Shown: positions 1 to 8,972, counted from the stretch's first letter. The stretch is DNA of 64,000 nt from Janthinobacterium sp. PC23-8 (GCF_002250505.1 NZ_NJGY01000004.1:299672-363671); one strand, 5' to 3'. Program-made: numbers and translations. The notes: generated by a model from the letters alone, not told the origin.

Positions 1-57
1 CTCACCGAGCTGACGCTCGGCTTGCGATTTTTTCAGTGCTTCCAGGATATACGACAT
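1..57 (-). CDS. GspB-like general secretion protein, N-terminal fragment
   Basis: Only the first 19 codons lie in the window; the gene runs off the left edge. The visible residues begin MSYILEALKKSQAERQLGE, the typical start of GspB/ExeB-type proteins, which partner the ExeA/GspA ATPase in assembling the type II secretion outer-membrane secretin. The start codon follows the ExeA stop codon directly (TAA then ATG), so the two are translationally coupled. The assignment rests on this short N-terminus and on the ExeA neighbour. Confidence 0.75.
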   Translation of the reverse strand, partial: MSYILEALKKSQAERQLGE

Positions 58-1698
58 TTATTTCCCCGCCACGGTGGCCGTCACGCCGGACTGGGCCACG
101 GCTGGAGCGGCGCGCGACAGGCGCGGCTCCGTGTTGTCGCCCAGTTGCATCAGGCGCATGAATGTTTTCGGTCCCGCCAGGCCGTCGGCTTTCAGGTTCT
201 GGCTGAGCTGGAACTCGCGCAGCCGCCGCTGCAGGTCGGCATCGAGCGGCAAGTTGGCAGCCGGCACCGGCAAGCCGTGCAGTTGCGCCAGGCGCGCCGC
301 CAGCCAGTCCACGTCCGCGCCGCGCGCTCCCAGCGGCACTTCATCGCGCCAGTTGCGCGGCGCGCGCCAGAAGGTGACAAAATCGCCGTCGCTGCGCCGC
401 GCCAGTTCAGCCACGCTGATGCTGACGCTGTGGCCCTCAAGCTGCACGCTGGCCGTTTCGCCCTGCACGCCAAACAGCAGCGCCAGCTGCTCGCCGCCCC
501 CCTCCTTGCCACGCAGTACCAGCATGGCGGGACGGTCGAGCACGCGCAACTCGGCCACACCGCCCCGGCTGTGCATGCAGCGCAGGCCGGCGCGGGCGGC
601 GGCCTGGCAGGCGTCACCCGCCGGCAGGTGTTCGCCCCACAGCGCCGCCAACTGGCGCAGCACGGCGTCGCGGTCCGCTACAACAGCGGCCGGCGCTGCG
701 ACCGGCGCCGATGCGGCGGCCCTGGCAAGCGGCACGCTCGCCACCGGCGCGACAACTTGGTTGACAAGCATAAAATGCCAGGCCAGCGTCCCGGTCACCA
801 CCGCGCCAGCCAGCACGCCGCCGGCCAGCTGCAGCCAGCGCCAGCGCCCAGCCGTGTCCGGCGCAGCGCCGCCCGCTTCGGCAAACACTTCGGCGGCCGC
901 GCGACGCAGGATGTGACGCGTCACTTGCGGCTGGTTTTCCACATAGGCACCCAGCAGCGCGCGGTCGCACAGCAGGTTGATGCGGCGCGGCACGCCATGG
1001 CTGAGCTTGTGGATCTGCGCCATCAGGCGCGGCCCGAACGGTGAGCGCGAGGTGCTGCCGGCCACGGCCAGGCGGTGGTGGATATAGCTGGCCGTCTCCG
1101 CTTCCGACAGCGAACCCAGGTGATAGCGGGCGATGACGCGCTGCGCCAGCTGCTCCAGCTCGGGCCGCGCCAGCATGGCGCGCAGTTCGGGCTGGCCGAT
1201 CAGGATAATCTGCAGCAGCTTGCGTTCGCTCGTTTCCAGGTTGGTCAGCAGGCGCAATTGCTCCAGCACGGCGGCCGACAGGTTTTGCGCCTCGTCGATG
1301 ATCAGCACGTTGTTCTTGCCCTGGGCATGACTGGCCAGCAAGTGCACATTGATGGCGTCGACATAGGTCTTGACGCTGGCCGTCGCCAATCCCACACCGG
1401 CCGGCGGCGCGATGCGCAATTCTTCACAGATCGACAGCAGCAATTCCTCGACCGACAGCTTGGGATTGAAAATATAGGCCAGCTGGCAATTGTCGGGGAT
1501 CTGCTCCATGAAACAGCGGCAGACGGTGGTCTTGCCGGCGCCGATCTCGCCCGTCAGCAACACGAAACCGCCACCGCTGCCGACGCCATACAACAGGTGG
1601 GCCAGCGCTTCGCGGTGGCGCTCGCTCATGAACAGGTAACGGGGATCGGGGGCGATCGAAAACGGCGATTGCTTGAGCTGGAAATAAGGCGTGTACAT
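58..1698 (-). CDS. ExeA/GspA-type AAA ATPase with peptidoglycan-binding domain
   Basis: A 546-residue protein with an N-terminal AAA ATPase: Walker A GEIGAGKT near residues 50-57 and Walker B VLIIDE near 131-136. A single hydrophobic segment follows at about 288-312, then a periplasmic part ending in a peptidoglycan-binding-like domain (roughly 480-520, containing LREFQ and DGLAGPKT). This order is typical of ExeA/GspA, an inner-membrane ATPase that binds peptidoglycan and helps insert the type II secretin; related MSHA pilus genes look similar. It is followed without a gap by gspB, which supports the secretion role. The opening MYTPYFQLKQSPF is characteristic of the family and fixes the start. 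Confidence 0.88.
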   Translation of the reverse strand: MYTPYFQLKQSPFSIAPDPRYLFMSERHREALAHLLYGVGSGGGFVLLTGEIGAGKTTVCRCFMEQIPDNCQLAYIFNPKLSVEELLLSICEELRIAPPAGVGLATASVKTYVDAINVHLLASHAQGKNNVLIIDEAQNLSAAVLEQLRLLTNLETSERKLLQIILIGQPELRAMLARPELEQLAQRVIARYHLGSLSEAETASYIHHRLAVAGSTSRSPFGPRLMAQIHKLSHGVPRRINLLCDRALLGAYVENQPQVTRHILRRAAAEVFAEAGGAAPDTAGRWRWLQLAGGVLAGAVVTGTLAWHFMLVNQVVAPVASVPLARAAASAPVAAPAAVVADRDAVLRQLAALWGEHLPAGDACQAAARAGLRCMHSRGGVAELRVLDRPAMLVLRGKEGGGEQLALLFGVQGETASVQLEGHSVSISVAELARRSDGDFVTFWRAPRNWRDEVPLGARGADVDWLAARLAQLHGLPVPAANLPLDADLQRRLREFQLSQNLKADGLAGPKTFMRLMQLGDNTEPRLSRAAPAVAQSGVTATVAGK

Positions 1699-1754
1699 GG
1701 AGACCCTGCGGTGGGACGATCAAAATGCGCTGAAACAATGGCAAACGGCCATCT

Positions 1755-2258
1755 CTAACGGGTTCGTGCCGGCGGCAATGGCTTGTACTTGGCGCAATAG
1801 ACTTTTGCCTTGCTGCGAAAGTAGACAATTTTACTGCCAGGCACGGAGCCACGCACCGGAAAGGCGGAACGATCGAGTTTATCGAAGCGCAGGCCGGATG
1901 CGGCGCGGATCGCCGGCTCCAGCTTTTCCGGGGTCGAGTCGGCCACCACGCCCATGAACACCAGCGCGCTGGTGTCGTCGCTGACGATGACGTCCGTCAC
2001 CGGCGCGCCCCACAGCACGGCGTCGGTGCGGAACCAGTAGGCGCCGCCCTCATGCTTGTAGGCCGGGCCGAAGGCCGTCAGCAGATAGGAATAGAAGGAC
2101 TTGTTGTCGATCTGGTCCAGGCACAGCACGGCATTGCCCACCACCTGCCCGAAGGTCGATGGCGGCGGCATGGGCTGCGCCTGGGCGGCGCATGCCGGCA
2201 GCAGCGCCGCCAGCACGGCCAGCGCCCGCCAGGCGCAAGGCAGGCGGTACGCGCGCAT
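1755..2258 (-). CDS. Secreted protein of unknown function
   Basis: A 167-residue protein. The chosen start (MRAYRLPCAW) gives a clean signal peptide: positive N-terminus, leucine/alanine core and a cleavage site near ACAAQA-QP, so the product is probably periplasmic. The same frame stays open upstream as far as 2573, but that stretch reads through the lysine-rich small gene and looks non-coding. The mature part has two cysteines (one in AVLCLDQ, one in KVYCAKY) and no domain I recognise. It starts 2 bases after the stop codon of the lysine-rich gene, so the two are probably co-transcribed. Confidence 0.7.
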   Translation of the reverse strand: MRAYRLPCAWRALAVLAALLPACAAQAQPMPPPSTFGQVVGNAVLCLDQIDNKSFYSYLLTAFGPAYKHEGGAYWFRTDAVLWGAPVTDVIVSDDTSALVFMGVVADSTPEKLEPAIRAASGLRFDKLDRSAFPVRGSVPGSKIVYFRSKAKVYCAKYKPLPPARTR

Positions 2259-2260
2259 GC

Positions 2261-2368
2261 CTAACGCTTGCGCTCTTCTTTCTTGACCTTCTTGGCTTCC
2301 TTTTTTTCCTTCATGGATTTGGCCGGTTCCTTCTTGGCTTCCTTCTTGCTGTCTTGTGCCTTGCTCAT
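2261..2368 (-). CDS. Small lysine-rich basic protein (35 aa)
   Basis: A 35-codon frame, too short for most gene callers. It begins MSKAQDSKKEAKKEPAK and ends KKEERKR; about 40% of residues are lysine and most others are Glu or Ala, giving a charged helical repeat of the KKEAKK type. A GGAG stretch lies 6 bases before the ATG. The stop codon lies 2 bases before the start of the secreted-protein gene, which suggests an operon. Such lysine/alanine-rich peptides could bind nucleic acid or membrane, but the function is unknown. Confidence 0.6.
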   Translation of the reverse strand: MSKAQDSKKEAKKEPAKSMKEKKEAKKVKKEERKR

Positions 2369-2467
2369 GGTCTGCTCCGTACGTGGGCGGGGATGCCTCG
2401 GGCATTATGACACCGCGCCGTGGAAATGCACATCTTAAAAAGACGGCCACACAAGGCGGCCGGTTGA

Positions 2468-2746
2468 TCAGTGCAGGCAGAGGCGCCGCTTGGTCTTTTC
2501 GATCAGCGCCGTATCGTAGGGATACAGGTTTTCGATAAAGAACAATTCCGTCTCCGCCTCGTCCTCCAGGCACATCGCGATCATCACTTCGCCATCGCTT
2601 TCGCGGCCCAGGAAATCCTTGGGCCAGCGGTTCTTGCGATGCGTGCGCATCAGTTCCATGCCCAGCGCCGCCAGTGGCTTTGAGACGCCGGCGGCCAGCG
2701 CCGCTTGCTGCCAGTCATCCCAATATGCTGCTGCCTTGTCGTTCAT
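2468..2746 (-). CDS. Conserved small protein of unknown function
   Basis: A 92-residue soluble protein starting MNDKAAAYWDDWQ. The upstream extension of the frame to 2875 is unlikely to be translated because it runs into the intergenic region ahead of the nag operon. It is rich in acidic residues and aromatics (WDDWQQ, ETELFFIENLYPYD), with no signal peptide and no motif I recognise. It is probably monocistronic: about 100 bases separate it from the next gene and it diverges from the nag operon. Confidence 0.65.
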   Translation of the reverse strand: MNDKAAAYWDDWQQAALAAGVSKPLAALGMELMRTHRKNRWPKDFLGRESDGEVMIAMCLEDEAETELFFIENLYPYDTALIEKTKRRLCLH

Positions 2747-2855
2747 GTGCTCTTCCAGCTTCGGTGTAAAAGGCGGACTGTACTCCTGACGGACCGCTCT
2801 GCCAAGCAGGGATTTGCGCGGCGTGCGCGGCAATGGGCATGAACAAGGCCACTTC

Positions 2856-2915
2856 AATACCATATTTAATACCAATTAAATACCTGTTGACAGACTATCA
2901 CCCCAACCCTATAGT
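2856..2915 (+). promoter_or_regulatory. nag operon promoter with upstream direct repeats
   Basis: A strong sigma-70 promoter is readable: TTGACA at 2887-2892 and TATAGT at 2910-2915, spaced by 17 bases, about 60 bases before the kinase ATG. Just upstream are two direct copies of AATACCA (2856-2862 and 2868-2874) in register at 12 bases. GntR-type amino-sugar regulators bind TGGTAT/ATACCA half-sites, usually inverted, so these repeats are a candidate operator. That assignment is inference. Confidence 0.6.
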
Positions 2916-2976
2916 GTTTTCAGCATTTTCGCCGCCTGCGAAACCAGCGGGCAGGCACCTCCACCATGGACAACAC

Positions 2977-3870
2977 ATGATCGAATACCTTATCGGCGTC
3001 GACGGCGGCGGCAGCGGCACCCGGGTGCGCCTGGCGCGTCCCGACGGGCAGGAACTGGCGCAGGGCCAGAGCGGCCCGTCGGGTCTCGCGCACGGCATTG
3101 CCAAGGCCTGGGCGGCGGTGGCGCACGCCGTCGCGCTGGCCTTTCATCAGGCAGGCCTGGCGCCACCGCCGCTGCAACAGATGGCCATCGGCCTGGGCAT
3201 GGCTGGCGTGCACAACAAAGAATGGGCGGCCAGCTTTATCGAACACAATCCCGGCTATGCCCAGCTGGCGCTCGAATCGGACGCTCTGACCACTTTGCTC
3301 GGCGCCCATGGCGGCCAGGCCGGCGCCATCGTGGCGATCGGTACCGGCAGCGTGGGCGAAGTGCTGCATGCCGACGGCAGCCGCCGGGAAGTGGGCGGCT
3401 GGGGCTTTCCGTCCGGCGACGAAGCGGGCGGCGCCTGGATCGGCATGCGCGCGGTCAACCATGCGCAGCAGGCCGTCGACGGCCGGGTGCCCGCCAGCGC
3501 CTTTTCCAGCGCCATCGTCAACGCTTGCGGCGGCCACCGCGACGCCATGCAAGCCTGGCTGGCGGCGGCCAACCAGACCACCTACGCGCAACTGGCGCGC
3601 CTGGTGCTCGAATACGCAAGCGCCGATACCGTGGCGCACGGATTGCTGACGCAAGCGGGCCGCCAGGTCGCGCTGATCGCCAGCGCACTCGATCCGCAAG
3701 CGACCTTGCCGCTGGCGCTGTGCGGCGGCCTGGCAGCGCCCCTGCGTGCCTACCTGCCCGCAGCCCTGCTGCACAGGGTGGTGCCGGCGCAGGGCGATTC
3801 GGCGGCCGGCGCCCTGCTGCTGGTGCGCCAGCGGCTGTCATGCTGCATACTTAACGGAGCCAACAGATGA
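2977..3870 (+). CDS. BadF/BadG-type N-acetylglucosamine (or glucosamine) kinase
   Basis: A 297-residue sugar kinase of the ASKHA fold. The phosphate-1 loop GVDGGGSGT is near residues 6-14, a phosphate-2-like AIGTGSVG is mid-protein, and an adenosine-site ALCGGLAAP is near the C-terminus. It probably phosphorylates cytoplasmic GlcNAc to GlcNAc-6-phosphate, the substrate of NagA encoded next. The start at 2977 is chosen because the nearby ATG at 2965 stops after four codons. Its TGA overlaps the nagA ATG (ATGA), indicating translational coupling. Glucosamine kinase activity is the main alternative. Confidence 0.85.
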   Translation: MIEYLIGVDGGGSGTRVRLARPDGQELAQGQSGPSGLAHGIAKAWAAVAHAVALAFHQAGLAPPPLQQMAIGLGMAGVHNKEWAASFIEHNPGYAQLALESDALTTLLGAHGGQAGAIVAIGTGSVGEVLHADGSRREVGGWGFPSGDEAGGAWIGMRAVNHAQQAVDGRVPASAFSSAIVNACGGHRDAMQAWLAAANQTTYAQLARLVLEYASADTVAHGLLTQAGRQVALIASALDPQATLPLALCGGLAAPLRAYLPAALLHRVVPAQGDSAAGALLLVRQRLSCCILNGANR

Positions 3871-4982
3871 ACCATACTACTATCGGGGGCAATATCCTCA
3901 CTCCCGCCGGCTGGGTCCACGGCGCCATCGCCTTCGGCGAGCGCGTGACCGGCATCGACGGCGCCGCCGGCCATCCTTCGCAGAACAGCGACGACTATAT
4001 CCTGCCCGGCTTTATCGACCTGCACGTGCATGGCGGGGCTGGCCGCGACGTCATGCAGGGCGGCGACGCGGTGTACGCGATTGCCGCCATCCATGCGCGC
4101 CACGGCACCACCAGCCTCCTGGCCACCACCATGACGGCGCCGCCGGAAGACATCGAGATGGCGCTGGCCGCCATCGGCGCGGCGGCAAAACAGCGCCGCC
4201 CCAATACGGCGCGCGTGCTGGGCGCCCACCTGGAAGGCCCCTACATCAACGCCGGCAAGCTCGGTGCGCAGCCGGACTACGCGCGCGCCGCCACGCTGGC
4301 CGAAATCGAACGGCTGCAAACGCTGGCGCAGCTGCGCGTGATCACGGTGGCACCGGAAATCGACGGCCACCTGGACCTGGTGCGCCAGCTGGCCGAACGC
4401 GGCGTGCGCGTGCAGATCGGCCATACCAGCGGTTCGTATGAAGATGGCGTGGCAGCGCTCGAACACGGCGCCTCGGGTTTTACCCACCTGTTCAACGCCA
4501 TGAGCGGCCTGCACCACCGCGCGCCGGGCATGGTGGGCGCCGCGCTGGCCCATGCGCAATACGCGGAACTGATCCCCGATCTGCTGCATGTGCATCCGGG
4601 CGCCATCAAAACGGCGCTGCGCGCGATTCCCCACCTGTACTGCGTGACCGATTCGACCGCCGCCACCGGCATGCCGGACGGCCAGTACATGCTGGGCCGC
4701 CAGGCCGTGCACAAGTGCCTGGGCGGCGTGCGCCTGCCCGACGGCACCCTGGCCGGCAGCACCCTGACGCTCGACCAGGCGCTGCGCAACCTGGTCGGAC
4801 TGGGCCTGGATCTGGCCGACGCCTCGCGCCGCGTGTCGACCAACGCCGCCGATTACCTGGGCTTGCAGGAACGCGGCCGGCTGGTCCCCGGCGCCTGGGC
4901 TGACCTGGTGGTGCTCGACCGCGACCTGAACCTCAAAGCCGTGTATATAGAAGGAGAACGCTGTGACCTCGATGATGCTTGA
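3867..4982 (+). CDS. nagA: N-acetylglucosamine-6-phosphate deacetylase
   Basis: A 371-residue amidohydrolase that removes acetate from GlcNAc-6-phosphate to give glucosamine-6-phosphate. It shows the metal-binding HVHGG of the amidohydrolase barrel, HLEGPYIN containing the metal-ligand Glu, the substrate-loop FNAMS and the catalytic-Asp region VTDSTAATG. Length is normal for NagA. The start follows a good ribosome site (ACGGAGCC) and overlaps the kinase stop. The next gene, which would deaminate the product, starts inside the last 20 bases of nagA but is broken. Confidence 0.93.
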   Translation: MNHTTIGGNILTPAGWVHGAIAFGERVTGIDGAAGHPSQNSDDYILPGFIDLHVHGGAGRDVMQGGDAVYAIAAIHARHGTTSLLATTMTAPPEDIEMALAAIGAAAKQRRPNTARVLGAHLEGPYINAGKLGAQPDYARAATLAEIERLQTLAQLRVITVAPEIDGHLDLVRQLAERGVRVQIGHTSGSYEDGVAALEHGASGFTHLFNAMSGLHHRAPGMVGAALAHAQYAELIPDLLHVHPGAIKTALRAIPHLYCVTDSTAATGMPDGQYMLGRQAVHKCLGGVRLPDGTLAGSTLTLDQALRNLVGLGLDLADASRRVSTNAADYLGLQERGRLVPGAWADLVVLDRDLNLKAVYIEGERCDLDDA

Positions 4983-5516
4983 AGAAGCCGTTTCCGCCGC
5001 CGACTGCGTCGCCCTGCAACTGGCCAGCGACACGCAACGCTATGCGGAACTGGGCCGCACCTTGAGGCGCACGCCGTTCTCCACCGCGCTGACGATTGCG
5101 CGCGGCAGCTCGGACCACGCCTGCAATTACCTCGCCTACCTGATCATGGCGCGCCTGGGCCGCGTGGTGGCGTCGCTGCCGATGTCGCTGGTCACGCTCA
5201 ACAAGTCGCCCTTGCAAACACGCGACACCCTGGCCATCGCGATCTCGCAGTCGGGCCAGAGTCCGGACGTGGTCGAGCCGATCCGGTATTTCCGCGACGG
5301 CGGCGCCACCACCGTGGCGCTGGTCAACGATAGCGATTCGCCGCTGGCGCACGCCGCCGAATGGGCCATGCCGCTACGCGCCGGCCAGGAAAACAGCGTG
5401 GCCGCCCCATCCTTGCCATCGAGTGCTTCTATGTGATGGCGGCCCGGCTGGCGCAAGCGCGCGGCATGGACCCGGACGCGCCGCGGCATTTGAGCAAAGT
5501 CGCCAGGACCAGTTGA
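4963..5516 (+). pseudogene. SIS-domain glucosamine-6-phosphate deaminase (NagB-II/AgaS type), internally deleted
   Basis: The start is GTG with GGAG 8 bases upstream, overlapping nagA. The first 148 codons match the N-terminal SIS domain: ARGSSDHA, the phosphosugar-binding ISQSGQSPDVV, and GQENSVAA. After SVAA the frame reads unrelated residues and stops at 5436. In another frame, from about 5406 to 5516, the typical C-terminus is intact (PILAIECFY, MAARLAQARGMDPD, RHLSKVARTS). Family members are about 340 residues; roughly 150 central residues, including the second SIS domain, are missing. This is a deletion plus frameshift near 5400-5410, so the product should be inactive. Confidence 0.85.
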
Positions 5517-5735
5517 GCGCCTGCGCCGGGCATGCCGGCGCACACGCCAGGCGCCCGGCCCGGCCCGTTTATGTGACAATAGACCATGTTGATCATGCTG
5601 CCACCCTTGGCCTCGCGCGTACGGAGTGGCAGAATGCCTGTTTTTCCCATTATCCCTGCCCCCAGGCATAGCCGCCGCGCGATCCGCAGCAGCGCGTGCC
5701 GGAGCGCCTTTTTGTTATTGATTGAAGGATTGACC

Positions 5736-7052
5736 ATGTCCAATTTCCGTCTCGCCCGTATCAGCTTGCTCCTGGCCGCCATCGGTCTCAATGCCCTGCC
5801 TGCGCTGTCGCACGCCCAGGACGCCAAGCCAGCCGCTGGCGCGCCTGCCGCCGCGCCAGCCGATACCGTGCGCCCTGAAATCTTCAAGCTGCTCGATCCG
5901 ACCGCCGTCAAGGCGTCGATGGATGCGAAGAATTACGCCGATGTGCAAAGCCGCATCGACCAGGCAGCGGCCACCCCTGCCTTGACGCCCTATGAAACCT
6001 TTGTCATCAACCGCCTGCGCGTGGCGCTCGCGTCGACCACCAACAATGCGGCAATGGCCATGCCGGCGCTTGAAGCGGTGATCGAATCGGGCAAGCTGGA
6101 CAAGAAATCGCAAGGCGACTTCATCCAGGCCCTGGCCAACTATCACTACAACGCCAAGGATTATGCAAACGCCATCAAATGGTTCACCCGCTACCAGACG
6201 GAAACCGGCGACGTGGCCAGCGTGCGCCCTTACATTATCCGCGCCTATTACTTCAACAACGATTTCGCGCGCGCCAAGCAGGAACTGATGACCGACCTGG
6301 CCGCCAAGCAGCAGGCGGGCCAGGCGCCGACCCTGGAAGAGCTGCAATTGCTGGCCAACACGGGCTCGAAAAGCAAGGACCCGGCGACCTACCTGATCGC
6401 CATGGAAAACCTGGTTCGGTACTACCCGTCGGATGACTACTGGACCGACCTGCTGGGCCGCGTGCAAGGCAAGGCCGGCTATTCCGACCGCTTCGCGCTC
6501 GACGTGCTGCGCCTGCAATTCAAAGCCGTGAGCAGCATGCCCGAGCGGGACTACAGCGACATGGCGGAAATCGCGCTGGCCAATGCCTTCCCCACGGAAG
6601 CGAAAAAAGCCCTCGACGCCGGCTTTGCCAAAGGCCTGCTGGGCACGGGCGCGAACGCCGCCAAGCACAAGAAACTGCGCGACCAGGCCAACAAGGCCGC
6701 CGCCGACGATGCGAAAAGCATCGCCAGCGGTGAAGCGGCGGCCAACAAGAGCAAGGACGGCACGGGCCTGATCAACCTCGGCTACGCCTATGTCACGATG
6801 GACCAGTTCGACAAGGGTATCGAGCTGATCCAGAAAGGCATCGCCAAGGGCGGCCTGAAGCGTCCTGAAGACGCCAAGCTGCGCCTCGGCTATTCGCTGG
6901 CGATGGCTGGCAAGAAAGATGAAGCCATCAAGGTGCTGGAAACGGTACAGGGCGGTGAAGGCGTGAGCGACCTGGCCCGCTACTGGATCTTCTGGCTGAA
7001 CCGTCCGGCCACGGCGGCAGCAGCACCGGTGGCAGCGGCAGCGGCCAAGTAA
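5736..7052 (+). CDS. Secreted tetratricopeptide-repeat protein
   Basis: A 438-residue protein with a signal peptide (MSNFRLARISLLLAAIGLNALPALSHA) and probably a periplasmic location. The body is alpha-helical with TPR-like segments, for example YHYNAKDYANAIKWF near 150 and LGYAYVTMDQFDKGIELIQKG near 350-370, and ends in an alanine-rich tail. TPR proteins act as binding scaffolds; no partner can be named from context. The start at 5736 is preferred to the open upstream frame because it alone gives the signal peptide. It stands alone and is followed by a strong terminator. Confidence 0.8.
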   Translation: MSNFRLARISLLLAAIGLNALPALSHAQDAKPAAGAPAAAPADTVRPEIFKLLDPTAVKASMDAKNYADVQSRIDQAAATPALTPYETFVINRLRVALASTTNNAAMAMPALEAVIESGKLDKKSQGDFIQALANYHYNAKDYANAIKWFTRYQTETGDVASVRPYIIRAYYFNNDFARAKQELMTDLAAKQQAGQAPTLEELQLLANTGSKSKDPATYLIAMENLVRYYPSDDYWTDLLGRVQGKAGYSDRFALDVLRLQFKAVSSMPERDYSDMAEIALANAFPTEAKKALDAGFAKGLLGTGANAAKHKKLRDQANKAAADDAKSIASGEAAANKSKDGTGLINLGYAYVTMDQFDKGIELIQKGIAKGGLKRPEDAKLRLGYSLAMAGKKDEAIKVLETVQGGEGVSDLARYWIFWLNRPATAAAAPVAAAAAK

Positions 7053-7070
7053 GTTTCAGGCATTAGCTGC

Positions 7071-7104
7071 AAAGCGGCCCGGTCACCACCGGCGCCGCTT
7101 TTTT
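7071..7104 (+). terminator. Rho-independent terminator after the TPR gene
   Basis: The stem AAAGCGGC-CCGGT (7071-7083) pairs with ACCGG-c-GCCGCTTT (7088-7101) around the four-base loop CACC, followed by a T run to 7104. It lies 18 bases after the stop codon. Confidence 0.9.
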
Positions 7105-7452
7105 CACGCCTTCGTTGAAGAAACGGCGAGTTCATTCCAGATACTCTGTCCGGCGCAGGCGATCAACCATCACGACTTGCTCACAGACCTGCACGATTTG
7201 CCATACGGAGGGCGAGCAGTGGAACGAAAACGCGAGACATTGGCATCGATTCAAGGACAATCCTTTTCCGGTATTCGCAGACCATGGCTATTACCTGGAC
7301 GATGCCGTTTGGCCTGCCGGGTATTTGACGGACATACGGTCGCCATCTGCTTGAGGTCGGGCGGTCAACTGTCGGCCAATGGCAGCCCCTCACCAATGAC
7401 CACTTCTAACCAGTTCGATGCCTAATGTCGGCTGGTCTATTGATGTTCGTGT
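7105..7452. other. Gene-poor stretch, possible decayed sequence
   Basis: About 350 bases between the TPR terminator and the HEPN-like gene. Small frames exist on both strands (for example 7115-7354 plus, containing ARHWHRF and GYYLDDAVWPAGYL), but none has a convincing ribosome site or a family I recognise. Base composition is lower in GC than the flanks. It may be remnant sequence at the edge of an acquired segment. Confidence 0.4.
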
Positions 7453-8451
7453 TCACACCCAGTCCGGTTTCTTTAGCAGGAATCCGGCGTTGTTCAACAC
7501 GACCTCACGCGATAATTTCTCGGTTATCTCAGCCATCAATTGCAAGGCCACGTCGTAAATCGCTACCACGTCTGCAAGCGCCATCTCGTCCTGCGAATAC
7601 CGACTACGGCTGGCTTTTTTCCAATGGGGCAATTTCTTTAAAGCAGAGGGGTCGACATTCAGTCCTCGCGCCTCAGCGGCAGTATTCAGTTGTGCCATGT
7701 CATGACCTAAGGCTTTTAGGTTGGGATTGCCGTGCTGAAGCAGAAAAACTTTGAACGCTTTTTCGACAGCAAGATGAAGCTCCCATGCACCAATAGAAGC
7801 TACCGCAGAATTTAGGCCCGCGATATTGTTCACCGCTTGTTCAACGTGCACCCATACGCCATCACGGAGTCTCTGTCCCTCAGGAGTTAGAATGTCAGCC
7901 GATTGTAGCGCCAGGTTAATTCTTCTAGTTCGAGAAACGATTGTCGCAACGTTCGCCACCAGTTTGGCTTGGTCAGCAGTTGATAGCGAATCGAGTTTGG
8001 GCTTCGATGCGAAAAACGTGAGCGTGCTTTCGGACTCGTGAATAGCGTCCGGATAAATCATCCATGCGGTCTCACCCTCAATCTGGACTTTGTCGACTAT
8101 CCGACGGATATCCAGCCTGACAGGTGTTCCCCTCAGCAGTATGACGCCACCTAAATAGTCCTTCTCAGACGCAAATGCCGCCGCACCGTAACGGTCCTTG
8201 TACCACGTCGTTATACTTATGACGATTTCAGTGAACCAAGGCTGCGACCAATATTTCTCCTTTGAGCTACCGGAAATTTCCAGAATTCCATCCTTTACAA
8301 GCCACATCGCAGCTTTTAGCGGCCGCTGCTGGAACGGCACGCCTTCCTGCCCAAATGCTTTGTCGAACAGCTCCAACCAATGCGATGATGCCTCGACGAC
8401 ATGCTGCAACCCGACAGAAATCACATCGTCGCCTTCTTCGTTTGCGTTCAT
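7453..8451 (-). CDS. Accessory protein with a HEPN-like C-terminal region
   Basis: A 332-residue soluble protein. The start at 8451 (MNANEEGDD) is preferred to the ATG at 8475 because GGGGGA stands 4 bases upstream of it. The C-terminal part (about 205-300) contains a long helix WELHLAVEKAFKVFLLQHG followed by LKALGHDMAQL, resembling HEPN domains found with nucleotidyltransferases and in toxin and defence genes. I do not see a clear RxxxxH RNase motif. The N-terminal half is unrecognised. GC content is clearly lower than in neighbouring genes and there is no operon partner, suggesting horizontal acquisition. The HEPN assignment is tentative. Confidence 0.6.
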   Translation of the reverse strand: MNANEEGDDVISVGLQHVVEASSHWLELFDKAFGQEGVPFQQRPLKAAMWLVKDGILEISGSSKEKYWSQPWFTEIVISITTWYKDRYGAAAFASEKDYLGGVILLRGTPVRLDIRRIVDKVQIEGETAWMIYPDAIHESESTLTFFASKPKLDSLSTADQAKLVANVATIVSRTRRINLALQSADILTPEGQRLRDGVWVHVEQAVNNIAGLNSAVASIGAWELHLAVEKAFKVFLLQHGNPNLKALGHDMAQLNTAAEARGLNVDPSALKKLPHWKKASRSRYSQDEMALADVVAIYDVALQLMAEITEKLSREVVLNNAGFLLKKPDWV

Positions 8452-8904
8452 CGTTCCCCCATAGAAAAAATCCATTTTAGGGCAGTTACGGAAATATTTT
8501 TTGAACGCGATAAAAAATCCAGGTAGCAGTTGCTGGACGTGATGTACCGCTTAGGGATTTCACGTAGAAGCAGTGCGCAGTAGCAGAGTCCAGAAGAGTT
8601 TTTGCACGGTTTTTATAATTTCTGATGAGCGCACGTCTGTCTCAATTTCCAATGCACACTGAGAGCGGTACATCGCGACATTCTACGGCACCCAACAGCT
8701 GTTCCGCTGGCACTTGAACGCTGCTGCTCATGAGACGGAAGTACAACCTGGTCGCTCACGGCGCAAGGTCCGCAATGGGGTGCAAGCTGACTTTCAGCAA
8801 TAACCATGGAGTTTTCCTGCTTCATCAGCAAACCAGCAAAATATGCAACGCCCCTGATCGCCAGCAAGGGCTTTCCGGGCCAAGCGGGCCTGAAAAATGT
8901 CGAG

Positions 8905-8957
8905 GGCAAGGCGCGGCGACGCAGACAGTACGCATGTACGGCAAGGAGCCGCAACGC
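8905..8957. repeat. Intergenic element: direct repeats around a palindromic core
   Basis: An 18-base unit GGCAAGGCGCGGCGACGC (8905-8922) is followed by the near-palindromic core GTACGCATGTAC (8928-8939) and then a second copy, GGCAAGGAGCCGCAACGC (8940-8957), matching at 14 of 18 positions. This looks like a dispersed REP-like intergenic element. Whether it is multicopy cannot be seen from one window. Confidence 0.6.
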
Positions 8958-8972
8958 CGCCATCGGCATTTT

